Source: Dendrolimus kikuchii (Eukaryota; Arthropoda; Insecta; Lepidoptera; Lasiocampidae). Taken from it: a DNA stretch of 64,000 bases. The first letter of the stretch is position 1. Every line of letters begins with the position of its first letter. Of this stretch, positions 54,251-64,000 are shown piece after piece. Position numbers and translations under genes: made by a program. Under the pieces are notes generated by a model. The model searched no databases and was not told the DNA's origin. It saw nothing but the letters and a program-made list of their open reading frames with translations. The stretch spans positions 5,687,001-5,751,000 of the forward strand of contig JAHHIN020000030.1 of the NCBI GenBank assembly GCA_019925095.2, in the 5' to 3' direction.

Positions 54251-57200
54251 TTATTGCGATGGTAGAGGACAGATTTTGACCACAGGACGGATGTAACTAC
54301 CACTATTGGTGCGAACTTTGACAGTGCGTATAACATTATCTTTGCCGTGGTAGACTTCTTCGATTACTCCTAATGGCCAAAATAGAGGATGCGTGTTATT
54401 ATCTTTAATTACAACTACCGAACCTAACTCTACGGGTTTGGTCAGCGTGTTCCACTTTTCACGTTGTTGAAGTGAGGATAAATATTCCTGACTCCAACGA
54501 CGCCAAAAGCTCTGTACTAACTTGTTTGTTAGTTGAAAGCGCGTAAGGCGATTGCTAGGTGTATTTAGTACATCCTCAACGGGAAGAAACCTAAGCGGCG
54601 TAACATTTAAAAAGTGATTTGGAGTTAGAGCAGAGATATTAGAGGGATCTGAACTAAGTACACATAGAGGTCGGCTATTTAACAGACCTTCTATCTGGAC
54701 TAGTACCGTATAGAATTCTTCGTAGGTTAGAACCTGAAGTCCTATAACTTTATAAATATGCGTTTTGACACAACGAACATTTATTTCGCTAATGCCGTTG
54801 AAATGCGGTCCGTACGGAGGACTGTTGAGAAACTTGATGCGTTGATCAGCTAATTGTTGACTCATGTAGTTTTTATGCGAATTTGACTCTAGTAATGTAT
54901 AGATTTCATCGAGTTTGCGTTTAGCGCCTAGAAAATTGGTTCCGCCGTCGCTATAAATCATAGCCACGGGACCTCTTCTACTAATAAAGCGGTTAAATGC
55001 TGCGAGGAATAAGTCAGAACTCAAATCTGTAACTAACTCCAAGTGGAGAGCCTTTGTGGTTAGACAGCAAAATAGACAAATGTAAGCTTTCTGACTTTTC
55101 ACGCCACGTCGACGAATATGCGTAATATAAAATGGACCGGCGTAATCTACCGACGTATAGACAAAAGCCTTGGCTTCGGACACACGAAACGATGGTAGAT
55201 CACCCATCAACGGAGAGGATGATTTAGGGTTAGATTTAAAACAAATGTTGCATTGGTGGACGCGTTGCCTTACTAGGTTTCTAGCTGACAGTATCCAGAA
55301 CTTTTGTCTTAAAAGCGCTAATAAAAGTGAAGGACCAGTATGTAAATTAGAAATGTGAAAGTAGTCAACAATTAACTGTGTTAAGCGATGTTTTGAAGGA
55401 AGTACAATGGGGTGTTTTTGACCAAAATTGAGGTTTGAGTTTTTGAGTCGACCTCCGACGCGAATAATACTATCGGAGTCGATAAATGGGTTGAGTTTGA
55501 GAAGCGCTTTAGAGATGCGTTTGTTATTTTTAATAGCGTGTATATCTTGAGCGAAAAGTGTATGTTGTACATGGCGTATGAGAAAGAGTTCAGCGGAATC
55601 TAAATCTGATGGCGTAAGTATACCTGTTGAGCGTAATATTTTTCCGAAGCGTAAAACATAAACGGTTGCGCGTAATAATATTCTATAAGATGAAATGCGT
55701 TCTATTAAGTGATCGAGAATGTGTGTTTCCGATATATCTACGTTGGAAACAAAAGCTATAGTTTTCTTTTCTAATAAATTTTCGTCAATAGAAGTGACTT
55801 GGAACGGCTTAATAGGCCACTGCGAAAGCGGGTGGGAAACCCAACTGGGTCCGTTATACCAAAGCGGTAAGTTTATTAAGAGCTTAGGTGTCACAGGTCG
55901 TGATAGTACGTCCGCGGGATTTTCATCACCGCTGACATGATACCAGTGATCAGCGGGTAGCTTAGAGTTCAATTCTGTTATCCTATTGGTTACAAAAGTG
56001 TGAAATCTAAAGGCGGGTGAGTGAATCCACGACAAACTGACAGTAGAATCAGAAAAAGCGTGAATAGAACTAACAGGGTAACGTTGAGATATGATGTCGC
56101 GGACTGAAGTGATGAGGTTGGCTAAAAGAAGCGCAGCGCACAGTTCAAGACGAGCGAGCGTGATTTTCTTAAGCGGAGCGATTCGCGATTTTGAGGTGAG
56201 TAGTTTAACAACTCCAGGCGAACGTGAGTCTGGGCTAACGCGAATATATACAACTGCGCCATAACATTTTTCGCTAGCGTCAGCAAAGCCCACTAATGAC
56301 ACGTGACAACCTGCGGTTATACCTATATGGCGCGGTATTTTTATTAGCGATAAATACGAAAGTTCGCTTTTGAACTGGGTCCACTTCTGTTCAATGGAAT
56401 AAGGAACGGCCTCATCCCATGATAATTCGCGTTGCCAACACTCCTGTACTAACAGTTTCATAAAGGCGGTTACAGGGCCTAGGATGCCCAAGGGGTCAAA
56501 TAAACGAGCAGTAGCGGACAAGATTTTGCGCTTTGTACATTGACCTTCATCAATTGTAGAAGTTTTATAGAGAAAAATATCCTCTTTAGGCTGCCACTGC
56601 ATGCCTATAATTTTAGTGCAGGCGTTAGAGTCAGAATCAAAATCTACAAGTTGGGTATTTTTATGTGAGTTAGGGATTTTATTCATAAATTTCGAGCTAT
56701 TTGAGATCCACTTCACTAATTTGAAACCACCGGCTAAGAACATATTAACCATTTGGTTGTATGCCTGTTCGGCGTCGACCAGGCCGTCCATGGACGATAC
56801 ATAATCGTCCATGTACATTCGAGTTGTGGCTTCACTAGCGGCGATTGGGTATTTGTCGCGCTCGTCAGCAGCAAGTTGCCGTACGACGCGCATAGCGAGA
56901 TAAGGCGAGCTTGAAACACCGAAGGAAACCCTATTAAATTGATAGGTATCGATCGCGGACTCTGAATCAAATCTAAATAAAATGCGTTGAAAAGATTGAT
57001 GAGAAGGATTTAATTTTACACAAAAATACATTTTTTCTATGTCAGCGGAAAGAGCAATTAAGAAAATTCGTAAATTTATTAAAAGATCAAAAATATTAGT
57101 TTGTAAATTTGGACCCGTAAAAAGTAAATCGTTAAGCGATTTTCCAGAAGTGGTTTTACAACTTGCGTCAAGAACAACTCGAGTTTTAGAGGTGGTTTTA

Positions 57201-58135
57201 TCGGGGCGATATACAGCTCTATGTGGTATATAATAAGAGTTAGCGGTTAAATTAGGCTTGTCAACTTTTGACAAGTATCCCCGTTCAATATAATCTTGAA
57301 TAGTTAAATTATAGTCAGTCCGTAAGTCAGAGTTAGAGTTAAATTTCTTTTCTAAATTAAATAGGCGGCGCTTAGCGGTTGAATAAGAGTTACCTAGTTC
57401 TGAAAAATCAGACTTAAACGGCAGACTCACAGTATAGGTCCCAGTATCATCGCGAGAGTATGTAGATTGAAAAATGTTTTCACACTGTTCATCTTCTGGG
57501 CGTAAATGTTGTTTATGGGGTACACTTTCTAACTCCCAAAAACGTTGAGTGATAGTCTCTAAAGAGGGCGTCTGAGTATTACAGTGGAATGTTTTATTGC
57601 TTGGTTGCGAACGCGGGACATCGCACTGAGCTCGACCCATCGCGACGTAGCCTAGTGTAGTTTCAACACCTACGATGGAGGATTGCGGCGAACATATTTT
57701 ATTTTTACCTAATAAAAATGGGAATACTTCATTGCCTAGCAAACAGTCAACGCATGCAGGCGTGTAAAAATCGTCATCTGCCATGGGTAAATTCTGTAAA
57801 TGCGTTGCCTGAGATAAACAAATCGGTGCGTTCGGTAAATAGTCTGTAATAGTGTCAATAACGCGGGCTAACACAGTGTATTTGTATCGCGTATCGAAAC
57901 GAGATTGAAAAGTTAAATTGACAAAACCTTGCGAAACACTTTCCGAACGCCCTATTCCTTTAATTGTCATAGGAGAATAATTAATTTTTAAATTAAGTCT
58001 ATTACAACAATCTTGCGTTATAAAATTAGTCATAGATCCCGTGTCAAGAAATACACGCAACTTATGACGATTTCTATACGTATCGTACGCATATACAGAA
58101 GCGGTAGGCAATAACACAGTAGAATTATTGTATTG
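54251..58135 (-). CDS. BEL/Pao pol: protease, RT, RNase H, integrase
   Basis: About 1,290 codons without a stop. Order of domains: aspartic protease with FLDTGSMTNFI (catalytic DTG, near residue 25), RT with a long connector, YRPDKTTSKTRVVLDASCKT, LIALSADIEKMYFCVKLNPS and the catalytic TRMYMDDYVSSMD, then the Pao-type RNase H region (LVGFADASEKCYGAVVYIRV, ARLELCAALLLANLI, AFSDSTVSLSWIH), an integrase zinc-binding region, and the integrase core with VYTSVDYAGPFY (first D), AMIYSDGGTNFLGA (second D) and GPHFNGISEINVRC (Glu). The C-terminal HPLFWPLGVIEEVYHGKDN is a DUF5641-like end. The N-terminus in the window is cut at 58135 by the Harbinger copy; the first ATG-like codon at 58117 is not a real start. 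Confidence 0.92.
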   Translation of the reverse strand, partial: QYNNSTVLLPTASVYAYDTYRNRHKLRVFLDTGSMTNFITQDCCNRLNLKINYSPMTIKGIGRSESVSQGFVNLTFQSRFDTRYKYTVLARVIDTITDYLPNAPICLSQATHLQNLPMADDDFYTPACVDCLLGNEVFPFLLGKNKICSPQSSIVGVETTLGYVAMGRAQCDVPRSQPSNKTFHCNTQTPSLETITQRFWELESVPHKQHLRPEDEQCENIFQSTYSRDDTGTYTVSLPFKSDFSELGNSYSTAKRRLFNLEKKFNSNSDLRTDYNLTIQDYIERGYLSKVDKPNLTANSYYIPHRAVYRPDKTTSKTRVVLDASCKTTSGKSLNDLLFTGPNLQTNIFDLLINLRIFLIALSADIEKMYFCVKLNPSHQSFQRILFRFDSESAIDTYQFNRVSFGVSSSPYLAMRVVRQLAADERDKYPIAASEATTRMYMDDYVSSMDGLVDAEQAYNQMVNMFLAGGFKLVKWISNSSKFMNKIPNSHKNTQLVDFDSDSNACTKIIGMQWQPKEDIFLYKTSTIDEGQCTKRKILSATARLFDPLGILGPVTAFMKLLVQECWQRELSWDEAVPYSIEQKWTQFKSELSYLSLIKIPRHIGITAGCHVSLVGFADASEKCYGAVVYIRVSPDSRSPGVVKLLTSKSRIAPLKKITLARLELCAALLLANLITSVRDIISQRYPVSSIHAFSDSTVSLSWIHSPAFRFHTFVTNRITELNSKLPADHWYHVSGDENPADVLSRPVTPKLLINLPLWYNGPSWVSHPLSQWPIKPFQVTSIDENLLEKKTIAFVSNVDISETHILDHLIERISSYRILLRATVYVLRFGKILRSTGILTPSDLDSAELFLIRHVQHTLFAQDIHAIKNNKRISKALLKLNPFIDSDSIIRVGGRLKNSNLNFGQKHPIVLPSKHRLTQLIVDYFHISNLHTGPSLLLALLRQKFWILSARNLVRQRVHQCNICFKSNPKSSSPLMGDLPSFRVSEAKAFVYTSVDYAGPFYITHIRRRGVKSQKAYICLFCCLTTKALHLELVTDLSSDLFLAAFNRFISRRGPVAMIYSDGGTNFLGAKRKLDEIYTLLESNSHKNYMSQQLADQRIKFLNSPPYGPHFNGISEINVRCVKTHIYKVIGLQVLTYEEFYTVLVQIEGLLNSRPLCVLSSDPSNISALTPNHFLNVTPLRFLPVEDVLNTPSNRLTRFQLTNKLVQSFWRRWSQEYLSSLQQREKWNTLTKPVELGSVVVIKDNNTHPLFWPLGVIEEVYHGKDNVIRTVKVRTNSGSYIRPVVKICPLPSQ

Positions 58136-58455
58136 CGGCCGTTTTCAATAAGCTATCTATCCGTCATTTAAGTTACTAAAGATAACCAAATCTATCCTTT
58201 TGTCCTTATTAGCATTTCAATAACCTATCCACGGATAGCATTTCCTATCGAAACCAGCTATCTACCGAGCGGAGGACGGATAGCTTACTAGAGATAGGAA
58301 CGGTCATACATTTGACGCTTACTTGCGTTTCAATATAAGTTTCAAGTTACTCTCCGATAGACGAAGCTATCTCTAGTAACGTCATTCGCCTATCTGTCAA
58401 AATCGGCCAGTAGGTAACTTAACTTTTTGAAAATAAATCGTAATTTCTATTAATA

Positions 58456-60071
58456 ATGGAATACTTTTGTAACGACGATAGCTATATGGAATTATTTCAA
58501 ATGATAATTGATTGTAATGAAGACAGTGACAGTGATACCGATAGCACAAGGTTACAGAAGAAGCATAAACCACGTGTGAATTATATTTAAATGATTACGA
58601 ATTTGCATACAGAAGACTGAACAAAAGTGCTGTAAATGAATTAAAAAACTTAATACAACCCTATTTGAGTGTAAAATCTAAAAGGTGAGATTAATTTTAA
58701 TGTTTTTATTAACTTAAGTACCTCTACATTTGTGATATCAAATTTCAATTAAGTTTTAACTTTTCCAAGAATCATGGTATATCTCCCCTTCATCAGTTGC
58801 TTCTGGCTCTACAATTCTATGCATTGGGTACCATGCTAGTGTCTATTGCAGATTTTATTGGAGTGTTAATAGCATCTGCTAGTAAGCTATAGCCAAATTA
58901 TACCCAAATTTTGTTATATTACAAAGTCTCACTCAACAAGAATTTTATAATATTACTGGGTTTCCCAGAGTACATGGTGTCATAGATGGCACTCATATAT
59001 TAATACATTCACCTAATAAGTATTTCACACTCTTAAATTTACATATACTCCTATTGTATATCTATACTTATCCACACTAAGTATCTATCTATACCTATTT
59101 ATAGGTCACAAAAAATATAATGTTTTTTGCAGATTTCAGCATAGGAGGCAATTTAGAAATAGAAAAGGAACATTCTCTATCAATGTCCAAGTTGTGTGCA
59201 ATGCCTCATTGGTGTTTCAAAATGTTGTTGCTCGGTGGCCAGGATCCACTCATGATGCAACTATATTTAACCATTCTGATTTAAAAGGTATTTTAAATTT
59301 GGTTGTTTATTGAGTAATAATATGTGACACATTTATTATTATTTGAATATGGCACTGGATTGTATAAAAATACTATTTTTAACAGATCATTATGAACAAG
59401 GTGGGCTTGGGAATCGCTGGTTGCTTGATGATAGTGGCTATCCATGTAAGCCTTATCTTCTGACACCATTACTCAATCCAAATACTCCAGCTGAGCAACT
59501 AAATAATGAATCACATATAAAAACAAGAAATACTATAGAAAGGTAAGCTTTGTTTAGTGTAACAGAATTTTGATCGTAATAATGGCTGTGTATCTTGACA
59601 TTAGTTCATATTTTGTCTTACACATAGTTCAACATAGAGTATTACTGTTCAGAATTCACCATGCATACTATGGCTTTTTAGGTTGTAATATGCTTATGGA
59701 AGTAATAATTAAAGGCAACTAATTGATATTTATATTCATAAATAGATATTTATATTATAAGTTTAAGTAATTTTATCTAATGTAACATTATATAAGTGAA
59801 ACATTATTATTGCAGGTGCATTGGTGTCTGGAAAAGAAGATTTTCTGTAGTGCCATTTGAAAAGCAGATTAAAACTAGAGATTGCAAGCCATTATTGTAG
59901 CCACTGCTATTCTGCATAATATGGCCAGAAGCATGAATTTGAAAGAAACAAAGCCAGAGATATCAATGCCTATTATAATATCACAGGAAAACAATATAGT
60001 TGTTAATAATAACTTTCCTTCAGAATGTGCATCTGAAAGGCAATTACTAATAAATAATTATTTTCAAAGAT
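58456..60071 (+). pseudogene. Harbinger DDE nuclease, copy 2, disrupted
   Basis: Start MEYFCNDDSYMELFQMIIDC, with a stop after HKPRVNYI; the frame resumes one base off as LNDYEFAYRRLNKSAVNELK up to the donor at 58685. Next: FYNITGFPRVHGVIDGTHIL (first Asp), then an exon around 59134-59288 with GTFSINVQVVCNASL and VVARWPGSTHDATIF (second Asp), 59385-59541 with [15 protein letters not shown] (GDSGY changed to DDSGY) and [13 protein letters not shown], and the final exon 59817-60071 with CIGVWKRRFSVVPF and ILHNMARSMN, broken by a short insertion near 59890. Several lesions make it inactive, but they differ from those of copy 1. Confidence 0.78.
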
Positions 60072-60350
60072 AATTATAAAAATATTGACTATTTCCAAAA
60101 TAAAGATAGCATTATGTCATATGATTTCGTTTTATTTAGCTTTGCTATATTTATATCTAATGATTTAAGATTAAAATCAGTTTTAAATGAAACAATTTCA
60201 TACAAAATTATGTTTTAATTCATATACACATACTCGCATACATATTCTATTCTACACTTAATTTAAACAAAATTACCTCACTTATAATTTAATTGCTACA
60301 TAATATACAACATATAAATTATTTGCCTTTTGAATTTAAATATATTTAGC

Positions 60351-61586
60351 TAATAAAATCTCCTTTTCCTAATTTTTTAAGTTTTTTCTTTTTTCCTACA
60401 AGGTACTCTGCCAAAGCATTTTCCCTACTTAGGCGATCTTTACATTTCTCCTCCTCCATCTTGTGTTTCTGTTTGACTGTAAAAAAAGGGTTAACAAGTT
60501 AATAAAATTGCTATAAATACTCAGACTTAATGATACTTTGAATGTAATATAGATGTTAATAAATAGCTTTGTGAATATTTACAAAAAGAAAGTTTTAACT
60601 TAGCTACATAATTAATGCAAAAATTATAACAGTTGGGGTTAATTCATTAGCATTCATTGACTACCCGGCATATTAAAATAATTTATTTTCTATTGTCACG
60701 AGTAGATGATATTGACTATCTGCACTAATTAGTGTTTGTGCTAACCCTTTCCCTAAACAAATAATTTCTATAAATAACTATACAACTAAAGTAAAAACCA
60801 GTACCAACTAAATGCTATTCATAATGAATGCCTTATTTTTAAATACTGATAATAGTAGTAACATAACAACAACCTACCAAAACTACCACTACCACTAGCC
60901 TTGCTTAAAAACCAATTATTCTGTTTAGGGGAAGGTGTCTCAAGAATTTGTATTTCTTTTGACAATTTCTCCTCATCACCACTTGTTTCCCCACCAATAG
61001 TTGTAACATCACCCATCACTATATGCAAATTTGTTTCAGTTGTGGCATCTCCACCAAACTCCATAGAAAAGCCTTCGCATGTACTGCCCAAGAGTGAGGC
61101 TACTTTATCTAGCCTTTCATCCGGTAGAAAGTAGTCCTTACCACCTCCAGTCTGTAACAAAGAACATAATTATTTTAAATAAGTACCTGTCTCAAAACAA
61201 CTAAATTCAACGTGGTTGAACAATAAATTAAAATCACAAACCTTATGAAGGATGCTCCTCATGTTTGCACAGCGTTTGCGAGCTGATTTCTTTAAGTTTT
61301 CCCATTTCAAATGAAGTTGCACTGGAGTTCGCGGGTATATTGTGACCGAAGAGTTAAACTCATTGGTCAAGGTTTGCCAAGCCTGTTGCTTTAATTTATT
61401 GTTAGAGGCATTTGTTGCCTTATTATTTATTATTTTATTGGCCGCCACAAGTAGTATCAGCAACATTGTCTCATCTCTTGACATCGGCGCTGATTTTGTT
61501 GACTGAAAACAGATTTCTATCAAAACGTGAACGGAATGTAAAATAAATTATCACCAAAGTAGTTTATAGATACTTACAGGTTTCAT
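60351..61586 (-). CDS. Harbinger Myb/SANT-like accessory protein, copy 2
   Basis: Exons on -: 61578-61586 (MKP, GTAAGT donor), 61242-61502 (STKSAPMSRDETMLLILLVA, helical KQQAWQTLTNEF, LKWENLKKSARKRCANMRSI), 60878-61151 (GGGKDYFLPDERLDKVASLL, ending SKASGSGSFG at a GTAGGT donor) and 60351-60476 (a Lys/Glu-rich C-terminal helix ending soon after KKLGKGDFIS). Unlike copy 1, the second and third exons are open and in phase, so this gene may be intact. The accessory protein is thought to bind DNA and bring the nuclease to the ends. Confidence 0.65.
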
Positions 61587-62059
61587 TTTATTCTACACAA
61601 AATTAAACATAAGAAATAAGATACAAGAAAGTCGTGAAACGCTTTTAAACAAAACAAAAACACAAAATGACAACTGCCAGTTGTTAAACCATACACGTTT
61701 CGTTTCATTATTGATTTTATTAAAAAGCACGATAAATCAAATGAAAAAAAAATATTCCTATTTATGTTTTGATTTGTCGTTGTAAAAAAGTAATTTATCA
61801 TTGTAAATAATACAATAAACAAATAAATAAAACAAAATTTAAGTCTAGTTTTAAGCGTAACGTCGTTAAATGGTTATCGTAGAACGGAACGTTTCAAGAG
61901 GCTTGGATAAGTGAGAGGGAAGAAGCTATCTATCGTTAGCTATGGATAGATAGCACTTATCCTTGATTGTGAAACGCAAACAAGGGATAGATTTACTGTT
62001 ACTGATGGTCGGGGATAGCGATCTATCTGTAATCTCAGATAAGTTATTGAAAACGGCCG

Positions 62060-63452
62060 CGTGCGCCGCCGTACTTGTCGAGTTCGGGCGACATCTTGAA
62101 TTTATTTGTTGCGATGTTACGGGCTGGACAGACATGTCTGCGGATGTTGTCTTTTGTATGCCACTATAAGTATTAGAAGAATTGTTATCAGTGTGCAAGT
62201 AATCAATGTGTATATATGTGTGATGTTTGCGTTGACAAATTGAGCAGCGATTTTGTGATTTGCATTGTTTAATGTTATGAAAACCTAAACAGTTTTGACA
62301 AAAGTTGTATTTAGTGACGAGTGTATTGCGAGTTTGTATGTTTTGAGATAAGAAATGAGTGCATTTGTATAGTGCATGAGCGGGAGATATTTTACATATT
62401 GGACAATATTTGGGAATGTTTGAGTTCAATGATTGTGTTTGACTGTTTCGATTGAAGTGTGTTAGAGAATTAGCGTTTTGCGAAAGGTTTTTGTTAGCGG
62501 TATTAATGAAGAATGACTGTGTATGATTAGGTTTTGACTGAGTAATGTTAGGTTTGTTTGGAATGTAGCTAGGTTTGTTTTGCGTAAATGTTGTGCGTAA
62601 TGAGTGCATTCGACTTTGCTCTTTTATGAACTGTTTTAGAGAACTAAAAGACGGTATTTTTATATTTCTCTGAGACTGCTCAAATAAAGTAACAGTATTT
62701 TTATCAAGTTTATTAAGCGCAATATGCGTGATAATGAAGCCTGAGAGATCTTCAATCTCCAGACGTCGTAAAGCTGCCTCAGCTGAACAAAATTGTTCTA
62801 GGAAGGTGTCTAAAGATTGCGTTTTAAAGTTGAGCATTTGTTCAAAATACTGTGACGCTTGTACTCGAACGTCATGATATTTATCAATTAGTGCATTCCA
62901 AATAATGTGGTAGTTTTCGCCGGTTGGTGGAACACCTGAACAAACCGTCAGAGCATTTCGAGATAGTTTTCCTACTAAATATTGGGCTTTTTCAGCCGTA
63001 GTAAGCGTAGGGTTATCATGAATTAGCGATTTGAAGTTTTCGTAAAACACAGGCCATTTAGTGGGTGTGCCGTCAAAGGCGGCTAATTCAAGTGGCGGCA
63101 ATTTTTTAGTGAGATTGTGTGCATCACGCGCTGAGTTCTCGCGACTTTTAGATATTGCCTTTTCGGTAGCAATGATCACACAATATAAATCATCAAATGC
63201 GTTAATTTCAGCGTATGAAGGTTTAGCGTCCTCATCTAGCTTTAAATAATGCAAGTTTAGAGTGTCAATAGTCTCTAAAAAGTCTAGCATAGTCCTTTCT
63301 AAAGACTGGAAACGAGCTAAAAATAACGTTTCAAGCGCTGTGTCAGTTGTAACTTGTTGAGATAGGTCATACAACTCTTGTATTCTTTGGAACAAAGCTT
63401 CTTTCTTCGATTCCAAAAGCGTAACCTTGCGTCGTAAGTCTTTCTCTGCCAT
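62060..63452 (-). CDS. BEL/Pao gag
   Basis: Starts at ATG 63452 (MAEKDLRRKVTLLESKKEAL, coiled-coil-like N-terminus), about 300 bp inside the LTR. Central DUF1759-type capsid region: LPPLELAAFDGTPTKWPVFY, FKSLIHDNPTLTTAEKAQYL, WNALIDKYHDVRVQASQYFE and IEDLSGFIITHIALNKL. A Gln/Asn-rich linker follows, then a CPICKISPAHALYKCTHF and CQNCLGFHNIKQC / CSICQRKHHTYIH zinc-knuckle-like array typical of this class. The reading frame runs into the Harbinger terminus after PNSTSTAA; the last 45 codons of the ORF to 61926 are transposon-derived. Confidence 0.9.
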
Positions 63453-63758
63453 TGTTATGAAGAATTGAGTGAGTGTTTAGAGGGAGAGTATCTGCGTGTG
63501 AAATATATAATAATAAATAAATATGCGTTATAATAAATTGAGATATATTTAAATATGAGTATATAATTTGAATTGTAGCGGTTAGCGTTATGAGGGTGTG
63601 TAAGTGAATAAAATGGCGGCCGCGCCGTATGTAATAAAATGTACTAAATATATAGTGAATATGCGTGTGAAAAAATAGATATATAAATAGCGGAGAGTTG
63701 TAAGGCTCGAGGGCGATAGAGTTAGGGAAGGATGCGGATCGAGGGACCAGAGAAAGGA

Positions 63759-64000
63759 TGCGAGGTAAAAGGGTACGCACCTTGCACAAATTTGTCGTGT
63801 CCTTCGATAGCTTAATGAGCAGGCACCAGTATAACACTCTCACATCTTCTAATTTCAATATATTAAAGTATTATACACGTCGCGGCGCGGATGAATTGAT
63901 TTTGAGAATGTATTTTTAAATATTTTTTTGAGTGGAGACTTTTCCTACACACGTGCGTAGCGAGCGGATTTTGCAACGTCTCGTTTTTTAAATGGTGCGG
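63759..64000 (-). repeat. BEL/Pao 5' LTR, cut by the window end
   Basis: From TGCGAGG to the window edge it is the same as 53785-54025 except for the second terminal base pair region (TGC for TGT) and the segment TTTTCCTACACACGTGCG against TTTTCTTACGTGTACGTGCG. The gag leader 63453-63758 contains a candidate primer site (TGGTCCCTCGATCC on -, 10 bases after the LTR) that I could not assign to a tRNA. Confidence 0.85.

Larger units (their letters stand above)
58136..62059. mobile_element. PIF/Harbinger transposon, copy 2
   Basis: A 3,924-bp element with CGGCCGTTTTCAATAA termini, in reverse orientation to copy 1 and inserted at the gag-pol junction of the BEL element. Divergent nuclease (+) and accessory (-) genes. 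No clear target duplication; the flanks also do not rejoin gag and pol in frame as they stand. Confidence 0.9.
53785..64000 (-). mobile_element. BEL/Pao LTR retrotransposon, interrupted by Harbinger
   Basis: On the - strand: 5' LTR (63759 to beyond the window), leader, gag (to 62060), Harbinger insertion (58136-62059), pol (58135-54251), polypurine tract and 3' LTR (53785-54095). Without the Harbinger copy it is about 6.3 kb to the window end. Near-identical LTRs and an open pol show that it is young. The right end and target duplication lie outside the window. Confidence 0.9.

Noticed and set aside
63735..63760. Primer-binding site of the BEL element (TGGTCCCTCGATCC on -)
   Set aside because: Begins with TGG at a plausible distance but I could not match it to a tRNA 3' end, so it is not called as a feature.

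Overview
The window is about 64 kb of AT-rich, repeat-dense nuclear DNA from an animal, most likely a lepidopteran insect (inference). Coding sequence is split by introns. RTE, Jockey/CR1-type, Penelope, BEL/Pao, Harbinger, Tc1/mariner, hAT and piggyBac-like TTAA elements are mixed and nested. There is no bacterial-style organisation, no CRISPR array and no rRNA or tRNA gene that I can see.

Only two conventional host genes are clear. The first, on the + strand (346-9950), is part of the circularly permuted nucleolar/cytosolic GTPase GNL1 (HSR1/MMR1 family). Six exons with matching phases can be joined; the N-terminal exons lie before the window and the last exon was not found. The second, on the - strand (about 38388 to 31844), is a C2H2 zinc-finger gene of three recognisable exons: an acidic/basic leader exon, an exon of acidic 24-residue repeats, and a large exon with 23 tandem fingers in which a six-finger block was recently duplicated. 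Each gene has one intron with a GC-AG boundary (donor AAG|GCAAGT), and the reading phase fits only if that GC donor is used.

The rest is transposon sequence. 1-10 kb: SINE-like copies, TTAA MITEs, RTE 3' scraps, LINE tails and a decayed Tc1 element with internal repeats, all in GNL1 introns. 10.3-14.3 kb: Harbinger copy 1. 15.0-15.8 kb: a foldback element. 17.1-27.1 kb: a nested stack in which a dead mariner-like element is split by a roughly 5.9 kb TIR-bounded segment that I cannot classify, followed by an LTR/primer-site remnant. 27.6-30.1 kb: a 21-unit minisatellite between inverted copies of one repeat. 30.5-31.7 kb: LINE fragments. 38.9-42.3 kb: an inverted second copy of the mariner-like element. 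42.8-48.0 kb: a LINE with a near-full-length RTE inserted in it, bounded by an 11-bp target duplication, so that two elements read as one long ORF. 48.9-51.5 kb: a Penelope-like element with inverted terminal repeats and a deleted reverse-transcriptase core. 52.5-53.4 kb: a 902-bp hAT derivative with a perfect 8-bp target duplication. 53.8-64 kb: a young BEL/Pao retrotransposon with nearly identical LTRs, split between gag and pol by Harbinger copy 2.

The best candidate for something undescribed is the 19.5-25.7 kb segment. Its ends behave like a transposon, but no transposase could be recognised. All assignments rest on reading the sequence; no database search was possible.
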